Assembly (NCBI GenBank): GCA_019241735.1
Contig: JAFAWN010000357.1
Coordinates: forward strand, 1 to 14,155
Direction: 5' to 3'
Length of the DNA stretch: 14,155 nt
Source: Terriglobales bacterium
GTDB lineage: Bacteria; Acidobacteriota; Terriglobia; Terriglobales; Acidobacteriaceae
Part shown: piece after piece, positions 6,892 through 13,801 of the stretch
How positions within the stretch are numbered: position 1 is the first letter of the stretch
Layout: every line of letters begins with the position of its first letter
Translations under genes and position numbers: made by a program
Notes under the pieces: model-generated
Seen by the model: only the letters and a program-made list of their open reading frames with translations
The model's database searches: none
Told to the model about the DNA's origin: nothing

Positions 6892-7281
6892 CTAGGTCGC
6901 GATAACCGCGTCCGCCTCGATTTCCACCAGCATTTCCGGCGAGATCAAAGACGTGACTGCAACCATAGTCGCCGCCGGGCAGATATCACGAAAGAATTCG
7001 CCGTGCGCCCTGCCGACGTCTTCCCAATTTGCAATATTTGTAAGAAATATACGGGTGCGGACTACGTCCTTCAGGCTGGCGCCCGCTTTTTGCAGAGCAG
7101 ATTCAATATTCCGGATGGTCTGTAGCGCCTGGACGTAAGCATCGCCTTTACCGACGATCTTTCCGTCCTGTCCTGTGGCGGTCGTGCCGGATACGTGGAC
7201 ATATTGACCAACTTTAACCGCACGAGAGTAACCCACGACGGGCTCCCATGGTGTACCGCTGGAAATGTTAACGCGATCCAT
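6892..7281 (-). CDS. Rid/YjgF/UK114-family protein lacking the catalytic arginine
   Basis: A 129-residue protein of the usual Rid length. I chose the ATG at 7281 because GGAGG sits 5 bases upstream; a longer form from 7317 adds 12 residues with no support. Family features are the N-terminal NISSGTPWEPVVGYSRAVKVG, VSGTTAT, TRIFLTNIANWEDVGRAHGEFF (76-97), and the final VEIEADAV (119-126). True RidA deaminates reactive enamine/imine intermediates and needs an arginine in a PARSC-type motif; here the equivalent reads CPAATM (101-106), so that arginine is absent. This points to one of the Rid subgroups without imine deaminase activity, whose roles are mostly unknown. For that reason I do not call it ridA. 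A possible -10 box TAGAAT lies at 7321-7316. Confidence 0.88.
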   Translation of the reverse strand: MDRVNISSGTPWEPVVGYSRAVKVGQYVHVSGTTATGQDGKIVGKGDAYVQALQTIRNIESALQKAGASLKDVVRTRIFLTNIANWEDVGRAHGEFFRDICPAATMVAVTSLISPEMLVEIEADAVIAT

Positions 7282-7315
7282 CCCTGCCTCCGCCTGCAAC
7301 AAAGTTCGCCGCTTC

Positions 7316-7321
7316 ATTCTA
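7316..7321 (-). promoter_or_regulatory. Possible -10 box of the Rid-family gene
   Basis: TAGAAT on the minus strand matches the -10 consensus at 5 of 6 positions and would place the transcript start about 28 bases before the ATG. The -35 region at 17-base spacing (TTCGTC) is poor, so an activator may be needed or the match may be chance. Confidence 0.3.
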
Positions 7322-7360
7322 ACGTGTGAAAAGAGCTGACGAAGCCGCCTTTACTAGCAG

Positions 7361-7396
7361 CCGACCGCTTTGTTTGCCAACAAACAACTCGGTCAG
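7361..7396. promoter_or_regulatory. Long imperfect dyad between divergent genes (possible operator)
   Basis: The sequence reads GACCG, CT, TTGTTTG, CCAA, CAAACAA, CT, CGGTC (7363-7394). The inner arms pair over 7 bp around a 4-base centre, and the outer arms pair over 5 bp after a symmetric 2-base interruption. Neither strand has a T-run after it, so it does not look like a terminator. It lies about 70 bases upstream of the predicted Rid transcript start and within the upstream region of the divergent gene at 7531, as expected of a shared operator. Confidence 0.45.
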
Positions 7397-7530
7397 CGCT
7401 GTTGTGTTCTAACCTATGGCACAAGCGTGGGGGTTGGCGGGACACAGAAGTCACTTGTAACGCGGCTGTGCCTGCGATAAGTATTAGGCGAGGCGAACGC
7501 GGCCGGGAGCGGTTTTCGGGGGAAGGGGTC

Positions 7531-8082
7531 ATGATTCCGGAATCACATCCTTTGCAACAATTTTTCCTTGAGCTGGTGGGACGCAACTACGCTCAGGAGA
7601 TTGGCATCCGGGACCCGCAAATCGTGAACTATGTCGCGCATCTGCTCTCTGAGTTCTGTGACGTGGAGCAGTTGTTTAAGATCCGGACCGCCGGCGGGAA
7701 GCCGTTGACTGACGTGGGCGAAATGCTGATTGAATCAAATCCGGTTTTCGGACCGGCGCCCTCTTTTGATCGCGAACGCCAGGTGCGCAAGCACATCGGG
7801 GACTACACTCTATTTTTTGCGGGGATGTTTCCGGAGAGCATTAATCACTTCCGCCTGCGCCACAATCGAGTCGAAAGTTTTGTGGATTGGATGAAGGCCG
7901 GAAAGGAAAGCTATTACATCGTGTCGAAATTCGAGCATTTCGAATACACCAAAGTCGCTCCATTATTCGCGACCCTTTCCAACCAATTTGAACGCTGCGT
8001 TTACGGCTTGAACCAGGTCAAGAACGAGCTCCGCGAAATGCAGCACCCGATCGTTTCCCGCGCTGAAGATATCTTGATGTAG
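7531..8082 (+). CDS. Conserved protein of unknown function
   Basis: A 183-residue soluble protein. The ATG at 7531 was chosen over upstream in-frame starts because GGAAGGGG (7521-7528) directly precedes it and the N-terminus ESHPLQQFFLELVGRNY looks like the real beginning. It appears mostly helical. Recognisable stretches are LGIRDPQIVNYVAHLLSEF-like sequence near residues 23-44, VGEMLIESN (64-72), and FDRERQVRKHIGDYTLFFAG near 82-101. I recall similar unnamed proteins in acidobacteria and planctomycetes, but there is no experimentally known function to cite. No signal peptide, membrane helix or cofactor motif is visible; the histidines in RKHIGDY and FEHFEYTK could bind a metal but this is speculation. 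It is divergent from the Rid gene and converges on rsmD with 22 bases between. Confidence 0.85.
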   Translation: MIPESHPLQQFFLELVGRNYAQEIGIRDPQIVNYVAHLLSEFCDVEQLFKIRTAGGKPLTDVGEMLIESNPVFGPAPSFDRERQVRKHIGDYTLFFAGMFPESINHFRLRHNRVESFVDWMKAGKESYYIVSKFEHFEYTKVAPLFATLSNQFERCVYGLNQVKNELREMQHPIVSRAEDILM

Positions 8083-8104
8083 GCGCCGCGTCCGGAACAG
8101 CCGG

Positions 8105-8671
8105 TCAATCTTGCGAATAGAAGCTCAATACTGTACTTCCCTGAACCAGCTTGCGAAAGCGCCGTAAACCGCTGAATGCTTCCCCGGGATCAAAGCTTTT
8201 GTCATGCTCGGTGACGACCATTCCGTCCCCCCTCAACAAGCGCGACTTTGACAGTAGATCCAGTGCCTCGACGTAGAGCTTCGCCGCCCGATACGGCGGA
8301 TCCAGGAAAATAAAATCTGCGAGTACGCCGAAAGATTGGAGCCTGCGAATCGCTCGGGCGCTATCGTGTTCCAGAATTTCGAATCCGCTGTCTATTTTTA
8401 GGTCACGCAGGTTCTCCCGGATCAGTCCAGCGCTGGCTTTACCGCTCTCCACGAAATAAACGAACCCAGCTCCGCGGCTGAGTGCTTCAATTCCAACTGC
8501 GCCGGTGCCCGCGAAAAGATCAATCCAAACTGTTTCTTCGAGGGCGGCGGGATTACCTGCCGTCAATACATTAAACAGACTCTCTCGGACGCGGTCGGCG
8601 GTGGGACGAAGGTCCATCCCTGCGAGAGTGCGCAGGCGGCGGCTACGATATTTTCCCGCTATGATCCGCAT
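8105..8671 (-). CDS. rsmD: 16S rRNA (guanine(966)-N(2))-methyltransferase RsmD
   Basis: RsmD transfers a methyl group from S-adenosylmethionine to N2 of G966 in 16S rRNA during 30S assembly. The 188 residues are the normal length. It opens with MRIIAGKYRSRRL, typical of the family, then RPTADRVRESLFNVL (22-36). The AdoMet-binding motif I is DLFAGTGAVGIEALSRGA (51-68) and the catalytic motif IV is DPPY (124-127). The ATG at 8671 is supported by the conserved N-terminus; the ribosome binding site (CCGGAA) is weak. The 190 bases to the divergent M50 gene should contain both promoters. The coaD gene, often next to rsmD, is not found in this window. Confidence 0.95.
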   Translation of the reverse strand: MRIIAGKYRSRRLRTLAGMDLRPTADRVRESLFNVLTAGNPAALEETVWIDLFAGTGAVGIEALSRGAGFVYFVESGKASAGLIRENLRDLKIDSGFEILEHDSARAIRRLQSFGVLADFIFLDPPYRAAKLYVEALDLLSKSRLLRGDGMVVTEHDKSFDPGEAFSGLRRFRKLVQGSTVLSFYSQD

Positions 8672-8861
8672 TTTTGTTCCGGAATGTTTATGCTCTGTTG
8701 AAATGCTGTTGCGATCGCTTCCCGTTCGAGAATCGCGTCCGGAAACTTCTGCCGCGGCACCGTGTTAGCACCTTCGATTTCGAAAGCCGCACCTTAGATC
8801 ATTCCAGCAGCGTCTAACTATATAGAATGGACGGAAGCAATCGAGTGTTGGCTGGGCCTGA

Positions 8862-9983
8862 ATGAGAAATTTGACCATACCCGCGGGGCGTATCTTCGGC
8901 GTAGAGCTGCGTATTCATTGGACGTTCGTTTTTCTTCTCCTTTTCGTCTGGCTGGCGGAGCCAGCTTCTCATGCGGCAACCAGCGCCGGCCGCGGCCTGG
9001 CCTTGGCTGGCATCATTTTCGCCGCAGTTTTACTCCATGAATTGGGGCATTCTCTGGCCAGCATGCATGCCGGAATCCCTGCGAAAGCGATCATCCTGCT
9101 GCCCATCGGAGGAATCACGCTGCTCGATGAAACTCGCCAGCCGCTGGAATTGGGGGCCTCCACGTGGAGGCGGGATATTCGAATCGCGCTGGCGGGCCCG
9201 ACCTTCAGCCTGGTGGCAGCCGCATTATCTGCGGGCGTGGTGCTGGCCGCTGCGCCCAACGTGCAACTGTGGTCCCATCCTTATGTGCACTCCGGCAATC
9301 TGCCTCGCAGTTTTGTCTGGGCAAATCTGTGGCTGGGAGTGTTTAACCTTCTGCCCGCCTATCCCATGGATGGCGGACGCGTGCTGCGCGCGGTGTTCAG
9401 CCGGCGAATGGATCCGGCGCGCGCTACCCGCCGCGCCATTTCTATCGGCCAGGCTTTTGCCACTCTTTTCATGCTGACCGGAATGTTGGGGAACCTCTGG
9501 CTGACCATGATTGGATTCTTTCTGTTCATCGCCGCCCAGCTCGAGGACCGTTCCGCCATATTTCAGTCTGTGCTCGAGACCGTGCGCCTCGAAGATATTA
9601 TGCTGACCGATTTCGCGACCCTTTCCCCGGCCGACACTCTCGAAGATGCACTGGATAAGGCAGTCCACTGTCTTCAAGACGACTTTCCCGTGATTCGCGG
9701 CAGCGATATGGTGGGCGTCATCTCGCGTCAGAAGATCCTTCAAACCCTCCGCGCTGAGGGCAATGGATACGTACAGGCAGTGATGAACCGGATCTTTGAA
9801 GTGGCGCAGAAGAAAGAGTCTCTGGCATCGGCTTTCAGGAAACTAACAGCCCGTAATCTGAGCATCATTCCCGTGGTTGAAGAGCAACGCCTGGTCGGGA
9901 TTGTTACCCTGCAAAACCTCATGCATTCTATGGCGCTGCTGGCAGAGAGCCGCAAGCTCCGGAAAGCGGCGCTCGACGCCTGA
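8862..9983 (+). CDS. Site-2-protease-type M50 membrane metalloprotease with CBS domains
   Basis: A 373-residue membrane protein. The zinc motif HELGH is at residues 59-63 inside a hydrophobic segment, and the third zinc ligand is Asp170 in NLLPAYPMDGGRVLRA (162-177). Hydrophobic helices also lie around 18-32, 46-62, 107-131, 149-165 and 200-225. The C-terminal part is a CBS-domain pair, about 236-290 (DIMLTDFATLSPADTLEDAL) and 297-355 (IIPVVEEQRLVGIVTL), which probably binds adenine nucleotides in the cytosol. This matches the CBS-containing S2P subgroup related to SpoIVFB. Such enzymes cut transmembrane substrates such as anti-sigma factors; the substrate is unknown and no partner is next to it. 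The ATG at 8862 has a weak ribosome binding site; TATAGAAT (8821-8828) may be a -10 box. A 7-bp GC hairpin overlaps the stop codon (9968-9988). Confidence 0.93.
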   Translation: MRNLTIPAGRIFGVELRIHWTFVFLLLFVWLAEPASHAATSAGRGLALAGIIFAAVLLHELGHSLASMHAGIPAKAIILLPIGGITLLDETRQPLELGASTWRRDIRIALAGPTFSLVAAALSAGVVLAAAPNVQLWSHPYVHSGNLPRSFVWANLWLGVFNLLPAYPMDGGRVLRAVFSRRMDPARATRRAISIGQAFATLFMLTGMLGNLWLTMIGFFLFIAAQLEDRSAIFQSVLETVRLEDIMLTDFATLSPADTLEDALDKAVHCLQDDFPVIRGSDMVGVISRQKILQTLRAEGNGYVQAVMNRIFEVAQKKESLASAFRKLTARNLSIIPVVEEQRLVGIVTLQNLMHSMALLAESRKLRKAALDA

Positions 9984-9988
9984 GCGCC
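9968..9988 (+). other. GC-rich hairpin overlapping the M50 stop codon
   Basis: GGCGCTC (9968-9974) and GAGCGCC (9982-9988) form a perfect 7-bp stem with a 7-base loop; the TGA stop (9981-9983) is within it. No T-run follows directly, so it is at best a weak terminator or an mRNA 3'-end stabiliser. The rest of the 130-base convergent gap to 10113 shows no clear element. Confidence 0.3.
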
Positions 9989-10113
9989 GGGTCGACTGTA
10001 ATTTCCTATCGAAATCAACTGGTATTTTCTGGCGGCTTGGGTCCGCTTTTGCGAATCGCCACGAAACCCGCTGGTCCGTAGCGTCGTGGCATTCAGGGGC
10101 GGGCAGCCCAGAG

Positions 10114-10761
10114 TCAGAACTTCACTACGATCCCAACCGAGGGCTCGGCCATATGGCCTCTGGCGCCGGTGAATAAGCCGGGGACACTGAAGTCTGGAGC
10201 CTTGTAAATCAACCCGCGATATTGCAGGCGCAGTGCCAGATGTTCAGATGGGAGCCGCCGTATAAATGGGATGCTGGAAAATATATGGTAATCAAATCCT
10301 GCGCCGTACAGAAAGGCAACTTCCGTCTGCTGTACCGCCGGAACCCCAACCTGAACGGCATCAATGAAAGTGTCGTAGGGATTGAATTTCAATACGCCGG
10401 CGCCAGCTAGAAAAAACGGCTCGAATCTTTTCGACTCCATTGGACTAAAGACGTATGCGCCGGTGTATTCGCTGACGATCGCCTGAATCCGGTAATCATT
10501 GGGCGGGACGGTGTAGATTTGCGAGTTTCGGGAGTGCCCATAATTGATCAGCAACGAATGTTTGGGTGTCATCCGCACGCGAAACGTAGCGAGGAACGCT
10601 CCTGAACTTGTAGGGGCGTCGATCGTGCCATTTCCCTGAGAATGCTTGCTGATAACGGCCGCGCCATTCAACGCGACATCGAAATGGCCGCCTTCCTGAG
10701 CAACCATCAAGCCGCTGAACGCACACAGAGCCGCCAACAGCAATCCACCGTGCCTAACCAT
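10114..10761 (-). CDS. Outer-membrane beta-barrel protein, function unknown
   Basis: A 215-residue protein. I chose ATG 10761 because AGAGGA lies 6 bases upstream; the longer frame from 10791 adds 10 residues without support. A signal peptide is visible (residues 1-21, MVRHGGLLLAALCAFSGLMVAQ). The mature part has alternating hydrophobic and polar residues with glycine/tyrosine-rich strands (LLINYGHSRNSQIYTV, EPFFLAGAGVLKF, VAFLYGAGFDYHI, LALRLQYRGLIYKAP). It ends with PSVGIVVKF, a terminal-phenylalanine strand typical of outer-membrane barrels recognised by the BAM machinery. The size fits an eight-strand OmpA/OmpW-type barrel. It lies 98 bases downstream of serA on the same strand, with no clear terminator between, but a functional link is doubtful. 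Specific role unknown. Confidence 0.82.
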   Translation of the reverse strand: MVRHGGLLLAALCAFSGLMVAQEGGHFDVALNGAAVISKHSQGNGTIDAPTSSGAFLATFRVRMTPKHSLLINYGHSRNSQIYTVPPNDYRIQAIVSEYTGAYVFSPMESKRFEPFFLAGAGVLKFNPYDTFIDAVQVGVPAVQQTEVAFLYGAGFDYHIFSSIPFIRRLPSEHLALRLQYRGLIYKAPDFSVPGLFTGARGHMAEPSVGIVVKF

Positions 10762-10859
10762 GGAGAATCCTCTTTGCTCTTCTCGTAACACTCATTCTCG
10801 TATGCCTTAATGGATGCCGTCGAACGTCCATTTACTGCCTCCACGCCTTATCGAGATTT

Positions 10860-12476
10860 TCAAAACAGGCGGATCGCCCTGGCCTTCTGTACCGCGGGAA
10901 CGCTTCGCAATTCCGCCAGGACTTCCTCCGGGACGAGTCCATCCACGTGCACGACCGCTATGGCCTCGCGTTGAGCTCCGGGCTTAATTGCCCCCGGCCG
11001 ACGCCCAAGAGAAAAGTTGGCAATGTTGATTTTATGTTTTCCCAGTATTGTGCCGACACTCCCGATGACGCCCGGAACGTCCAGGTTGCGCAGGTAAACC
11101 AAGTCGCGCTCCAGCGGCGCCTCCACATCAATTCCATCGACGTGCAGCAGGCGGGGGGTGTCCTGGTGCAGCACTGCGCCCTTGACCATGTGCTCCTCTA
11201 CTACGTCCGCGCTACCATGCCCTCTGAGCAGCACTGAAAGCACGCTGCCCGAGCCACCTCGCGAGGCTTTGGGCTTGTGACTCTCATGGATGCGCAACCC
11301 GCGCGCGGATGCGATCGTCTCCGCGTTGACGAGGTTCGCTTTCTCTTCCAGTGCCTCATTTAGGATGCCTTTTATGGCTGCATTGCGGATCAATTCTGTT
11401 TTCCACTCCGCGATGTGGCCGCTGTAACGCACTGAAATCTCTTCCAGCGCGCCTTCGCTGATCTGTGCCAGAAACGATCCCAATCTTTCCGCCAGCACAA
11501 TATAAGGCTGCAGTTCGAGATATTCGTCGTGCGAGACGGACGGCACATTCACCGCGTTCTGGATCACACCGCGCTGCAAATACTCTTTCACTTGCAGCGC
11601 GATCTGATAGCCGACGGCTTCCTGCGCTTCCAGCGTCGAGCCGGCAATGTGCGGCGTGAGAATTACATTTTCCATCGCGGCGAAGGCCGAATTTGTTAAC
11701 GGCTCTTCGCTGAAAACATCCAACGCCGCTCCTGCAACCTGCCCTTGCTGCAAGGCCTGCGCCAGCGCATTCTCGTCGACGAGTTCACCGCGGGCGCAGT
11801 TGATCAACCGCACTCCGGTTTTCATTTTCGCTAACGAGTCGGCATTGATCATGCCGGCGGTCTGTGGGGTCAGTCCGACGTGCAGGGTAAGAAAGTCGGC
11901 ATGCGCATAAATTTCCTCAAGACTCGCGGTCCGGATCCCTTCAGCCTTCGCCACCGAAGCCGAGACGAAGGGATCGTGGGCCACTACTTCCATGCCAAAA
12001 ATGCGCGCCCGCCGCGCTACCTCCATACCAATGCGACCCAGCCCGACGATACCAAGCGTCTTGCCCCGCAACTCCGAGCCTTGGAGGGATTTCTTCTCCC
12101 ACTTTCCAGCGTGCATGAGCTGATTGGCGCGGGGGAGCTGGCGAGCCAAAGCCAGCATCATGGCGAAGGTATGCTCTGCGACCGCGACTGCATTCGCTCC
12201 CGGCGTATTCATTACCGCAATACCCTGGCGTGTGGCCGCCTCGACCTCAATGTTATCCACGCCTACGCCAGCCCGGCCGATAACACGGAGATCCGGCGCG
12301 TTGGCGATGAGTTCCGCGTTCACCTGCACCGCGGAGCGAACGATAAGCGCCTCCGCCGATGCCAGGTGCACAGCGAGATCTCCGCCGATCTGATCCGGCG
12401 TCACTACCGTCCAGCGCGGCTCGCGCAGTAAATCCACAGCGGCCGCGGAGATTTTCTCCGCCACTACAATTTTCAT
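10860..12476 (-). CDS. serA: D-3-phosphoglycerate dehydrogenase, long form with ACT domain
   Basis: Catalyses NAD-dependent oxidation of 3-phosphoglycerate to 3-phosphohydroxypyruvate, the first step of the phosphorylated serine pathway. At 538 residues it is the long form. The order is substrate domain (IVRSAVQVN near 45-53, GRAGVGVDNI 67-76), the Rossmann segment LGIVGLGRIG (141-150) with Asp168 in AHDPF as the ribose-binding acid, and catalytic Arg229 (NCARG), Glu258 (FSEEP) and His276 (TPHIAGST). An intervening domain runs about 310-450, and a C-terminal ACT domain about 457-538 (YLRNLDVPGVIGSVGTILG, INIANFSLGR), which usually mediates serine feedback inhibition. The ATG at 12476 begins the conserved MKIVVAEKIS; no clear Shine-Dalgarno is seen. 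It follows the exported unknown protein by 74 bases, and a class V aminotransferase lies further upstream. Confidence 0.96.
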   Translation of the reverse strand: MKIVVAEKISAAAVDLLREPRWTVVTPDQIGGDLAVHLASAEALIVRSAVQVNAELIANAPDLRVIGRAGVGVDNIEVEAATRQGIAVMNTPGANAVAVAEHTFAMMLALARQLPRANQLMHAGKWEKKSLQGSELRGKTLGIVGLGRIGMEVARRARIFGMEVVAHDPFVSASVAKAEGIRTASLEEIYAHADFLTLHVGLTPQTAGMINADSLAKMKTGVRLINCARGELVDENALAQALQQGQVAGAALDVFSEEPLTNSAFAAMENVILTPHIAGSTLEAQEAVGYQIALQVKEYLQRGVIQNAVNVPSVSHDEYLELQPYIVLAERLGSFLAQISEGALEEISVRYSGHIAEWKTELIRNAAIKGILNEALEEKANLVNAETIASARGLRIHESHKPKASRGGSGSVLSVLLRGHGSADVVEEHMVKGAVLHQDTPRLLHVDGIDVEAPLERDLVYLRNLDVPGVIGSVGTILGKHKINIANFSLGRRPGAIKPGAQREAIAVVHVDGLVPEEVLAELRSVPAVQKARAIRLF

Positions 12477-12550
12477 CGGTAGCTGGTGTTTGGATTGAGG
12501 CGCAAATTCTTTGAGTCAATGAACCTTAAGGAGAACTGAAGCAGGTATTT

Positions 12551-13759
12551 TTACTTCCTTCCCCCCATCATCCGGTTGGGATCAGGTTCCACCCGCGTGT
12601 ACCCTTGAGGAATATCAAACAGGTTCTTTTCCAAAGCTGCGCTGGAGTAGCCGGTAACCTCGGTTTGCATATCCATCAGCGAGTTGCTGGCCGCCGATGG
12701 CTGCGAAGGCCCGGTCCCCAAACTTCCAGGCGCGTCCTGGGATGCATCTGCGCCGGCCGCCGGCGGCTGCTGTTTTTTCTTCTTGAAGCCTCCGAACATT
12801 CCCCCCAACCCTTTGGCGACGGCGTCTTTTGCGCTCGTCGGCATGGAGGGCTGAGTGTCCGAATCCCGGCTCTGTGGCGCTGGAGTGTTATTCGACGCGG
12901 GGGCCGCAGTTTCGCTGGCCTGACCAGACTGGGCCGCTCCCGGGGTAGGCGCTCCAGTGGCGCTCATGATGAAACTCATGGTCGTCAGCAAGGGCATCCC
13001 TTTTAATTTGATGGCGTTTTTGCGGAACTCCTCCATTGCCGGCCCCATTTGCGAATTCATTGCAGACATTCCCATTGTGCCCGGAAGCCAGTCGAGTTCC
13101 TTTGCCAGACGGAGGTAAAACTGGCGCAGTTCGTCATAGCCGGGGATGGAGCCGGCCATCCACGAATCGGAAGTCAGGGTCATGGTTGCGCTCTGGTTCT
13201 GCTGCTGGACTTTGGGATCCGTGGATTGCACTTCCATATCCAGCCGCCACTTTACCTCACTGGTTGGCAAATTCAGGATGGTGCGGGTGGCGCCGGTTTC
13301 CTCAGAATGAATCTTTGGGGTTAACTTGACGTTCGCTGCCTCCGGGTGCTGCGCCACGGCAGCGGCCTGCTGGTCTTTGACGCGTGCCTGCGCCTGCTGC
13401 ATCGCGGCTTTGAAATCATCGAAAGTCATTACCGAATAAGTCTTTTTAGCCTGATCGATGGTGATAAACCGGCGGCCATCGAGGTCAATGATGCTGACCG
13501 ATCCATCCGCCTGCTCGCGGCGCATTACATTGCCTTTAACCATGGTACTGGATATCTGCGGCGCCATTGCCTGGCGCGCGTCCTTGCTGAAAACACCCAG
13601 GGACTTGGTTAAACCAACCAGCGCGCCCCCGGTAATTTTTGTCGATTCTGTGTACTTGAAATCTGCGTGACAAACCTCCGCACCTGCAAAGACAAGGACA
13701 ATGACTGTCGCGCTGGTGCCACTAAAAAGCCGCTTACGGATTTCGTGAAACATCATCAT
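12551..13759 (-). CDS. Exported protein of unknown function with Pro/Ala/Ser-rich linker
   Basis: A 402-residue protein from ATG 13759, which has GAGGG 5 bases upstream (two further ATGs follow at once; a TTG at 13771 is less likely). A signal peptide covers about residues 1-32 (TSATVIVLVFAGAEVCHA). The region 34-110 (STKITGG, VMRREQADGSVSIIDLDGRRFITID, KTYSVMTFDDFKAAM) resembles beta-rich exported proteins of the LolA/DUF4412 kind; this is a loose resemblance only. A charged helical part lies at 101-125 and a tail-like motif FDIPQGYTRVEPD at 381-393. Between them, about 269-360 is low complexity (Pro, Ala, Ser, Gln) broken by KGLGGMFGGFKKKK (317-330). No lipobox follows, so it should be periplasmic or surface-exposed. 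It sits between the aminotransferase and serA, 42 and 74 bases away, so it is probably in the same transcript. The function is unknown. Confidence 0.8.
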   Translation of the reverse strand: MMMFHEIRKRLFSGTSATVIVLVFAGAEVCHADFKYTESTKITGGALVGLTKSLGVFSKDARQAMAPQISSTMVKGNVMRREQADGSVSIIDLDGRRFITIDQAKKTYSVMTFDDFKAAMQQAQARVKDQQAAAVAQHPEAANVKLTPKIHSEETGATRTILNLPTSEVKWRLDMEVQSTDPKVQQQNQSATMTLTSDSWMAGSIPGYDELRQFYLRLAKELDWLPGTMGMSAMNSQMGPAMEEFRKNAIKLKGMPLLTTMSFIMSATGAPTPGAAQSGQASETAAPASNNTPAPQSRDSDTQPSMPTSAKDAVAKGLGGMFGGFKKKKQQPPAAGADASQDAPGSLGTGPSQPSAASNSLMDMQTEVTGYSSAALEKNLFDIPQGYTRVEPDPNRMMGGRK

Positions 13760-13801
13760 GTGTTCCCTCAATCTGTTGGACTGAATCCAATCTACTCTTG
13801 C

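Noticed and set aside
7402..7530. N-terminal extension of the conserved unknown protein (43 extra codons)
   Set aside because: The upstream part is Arg/Gly-rich with no family look, while ATG 7531 has a strong ribosome binding site.
8971..9477. Open frame of 168 codons overlapping the M50 protease
   Set aside because: It is a shifted frame within the protease; Cys/Trp-rich content and lack of motifs mark it as a shadow.
11880..12431. Open frame of 183 codons antisense to serA
   Set aside because: It lies fully within the conserved dehydrogenase coding region and shows no family motif or ribosome binding site.
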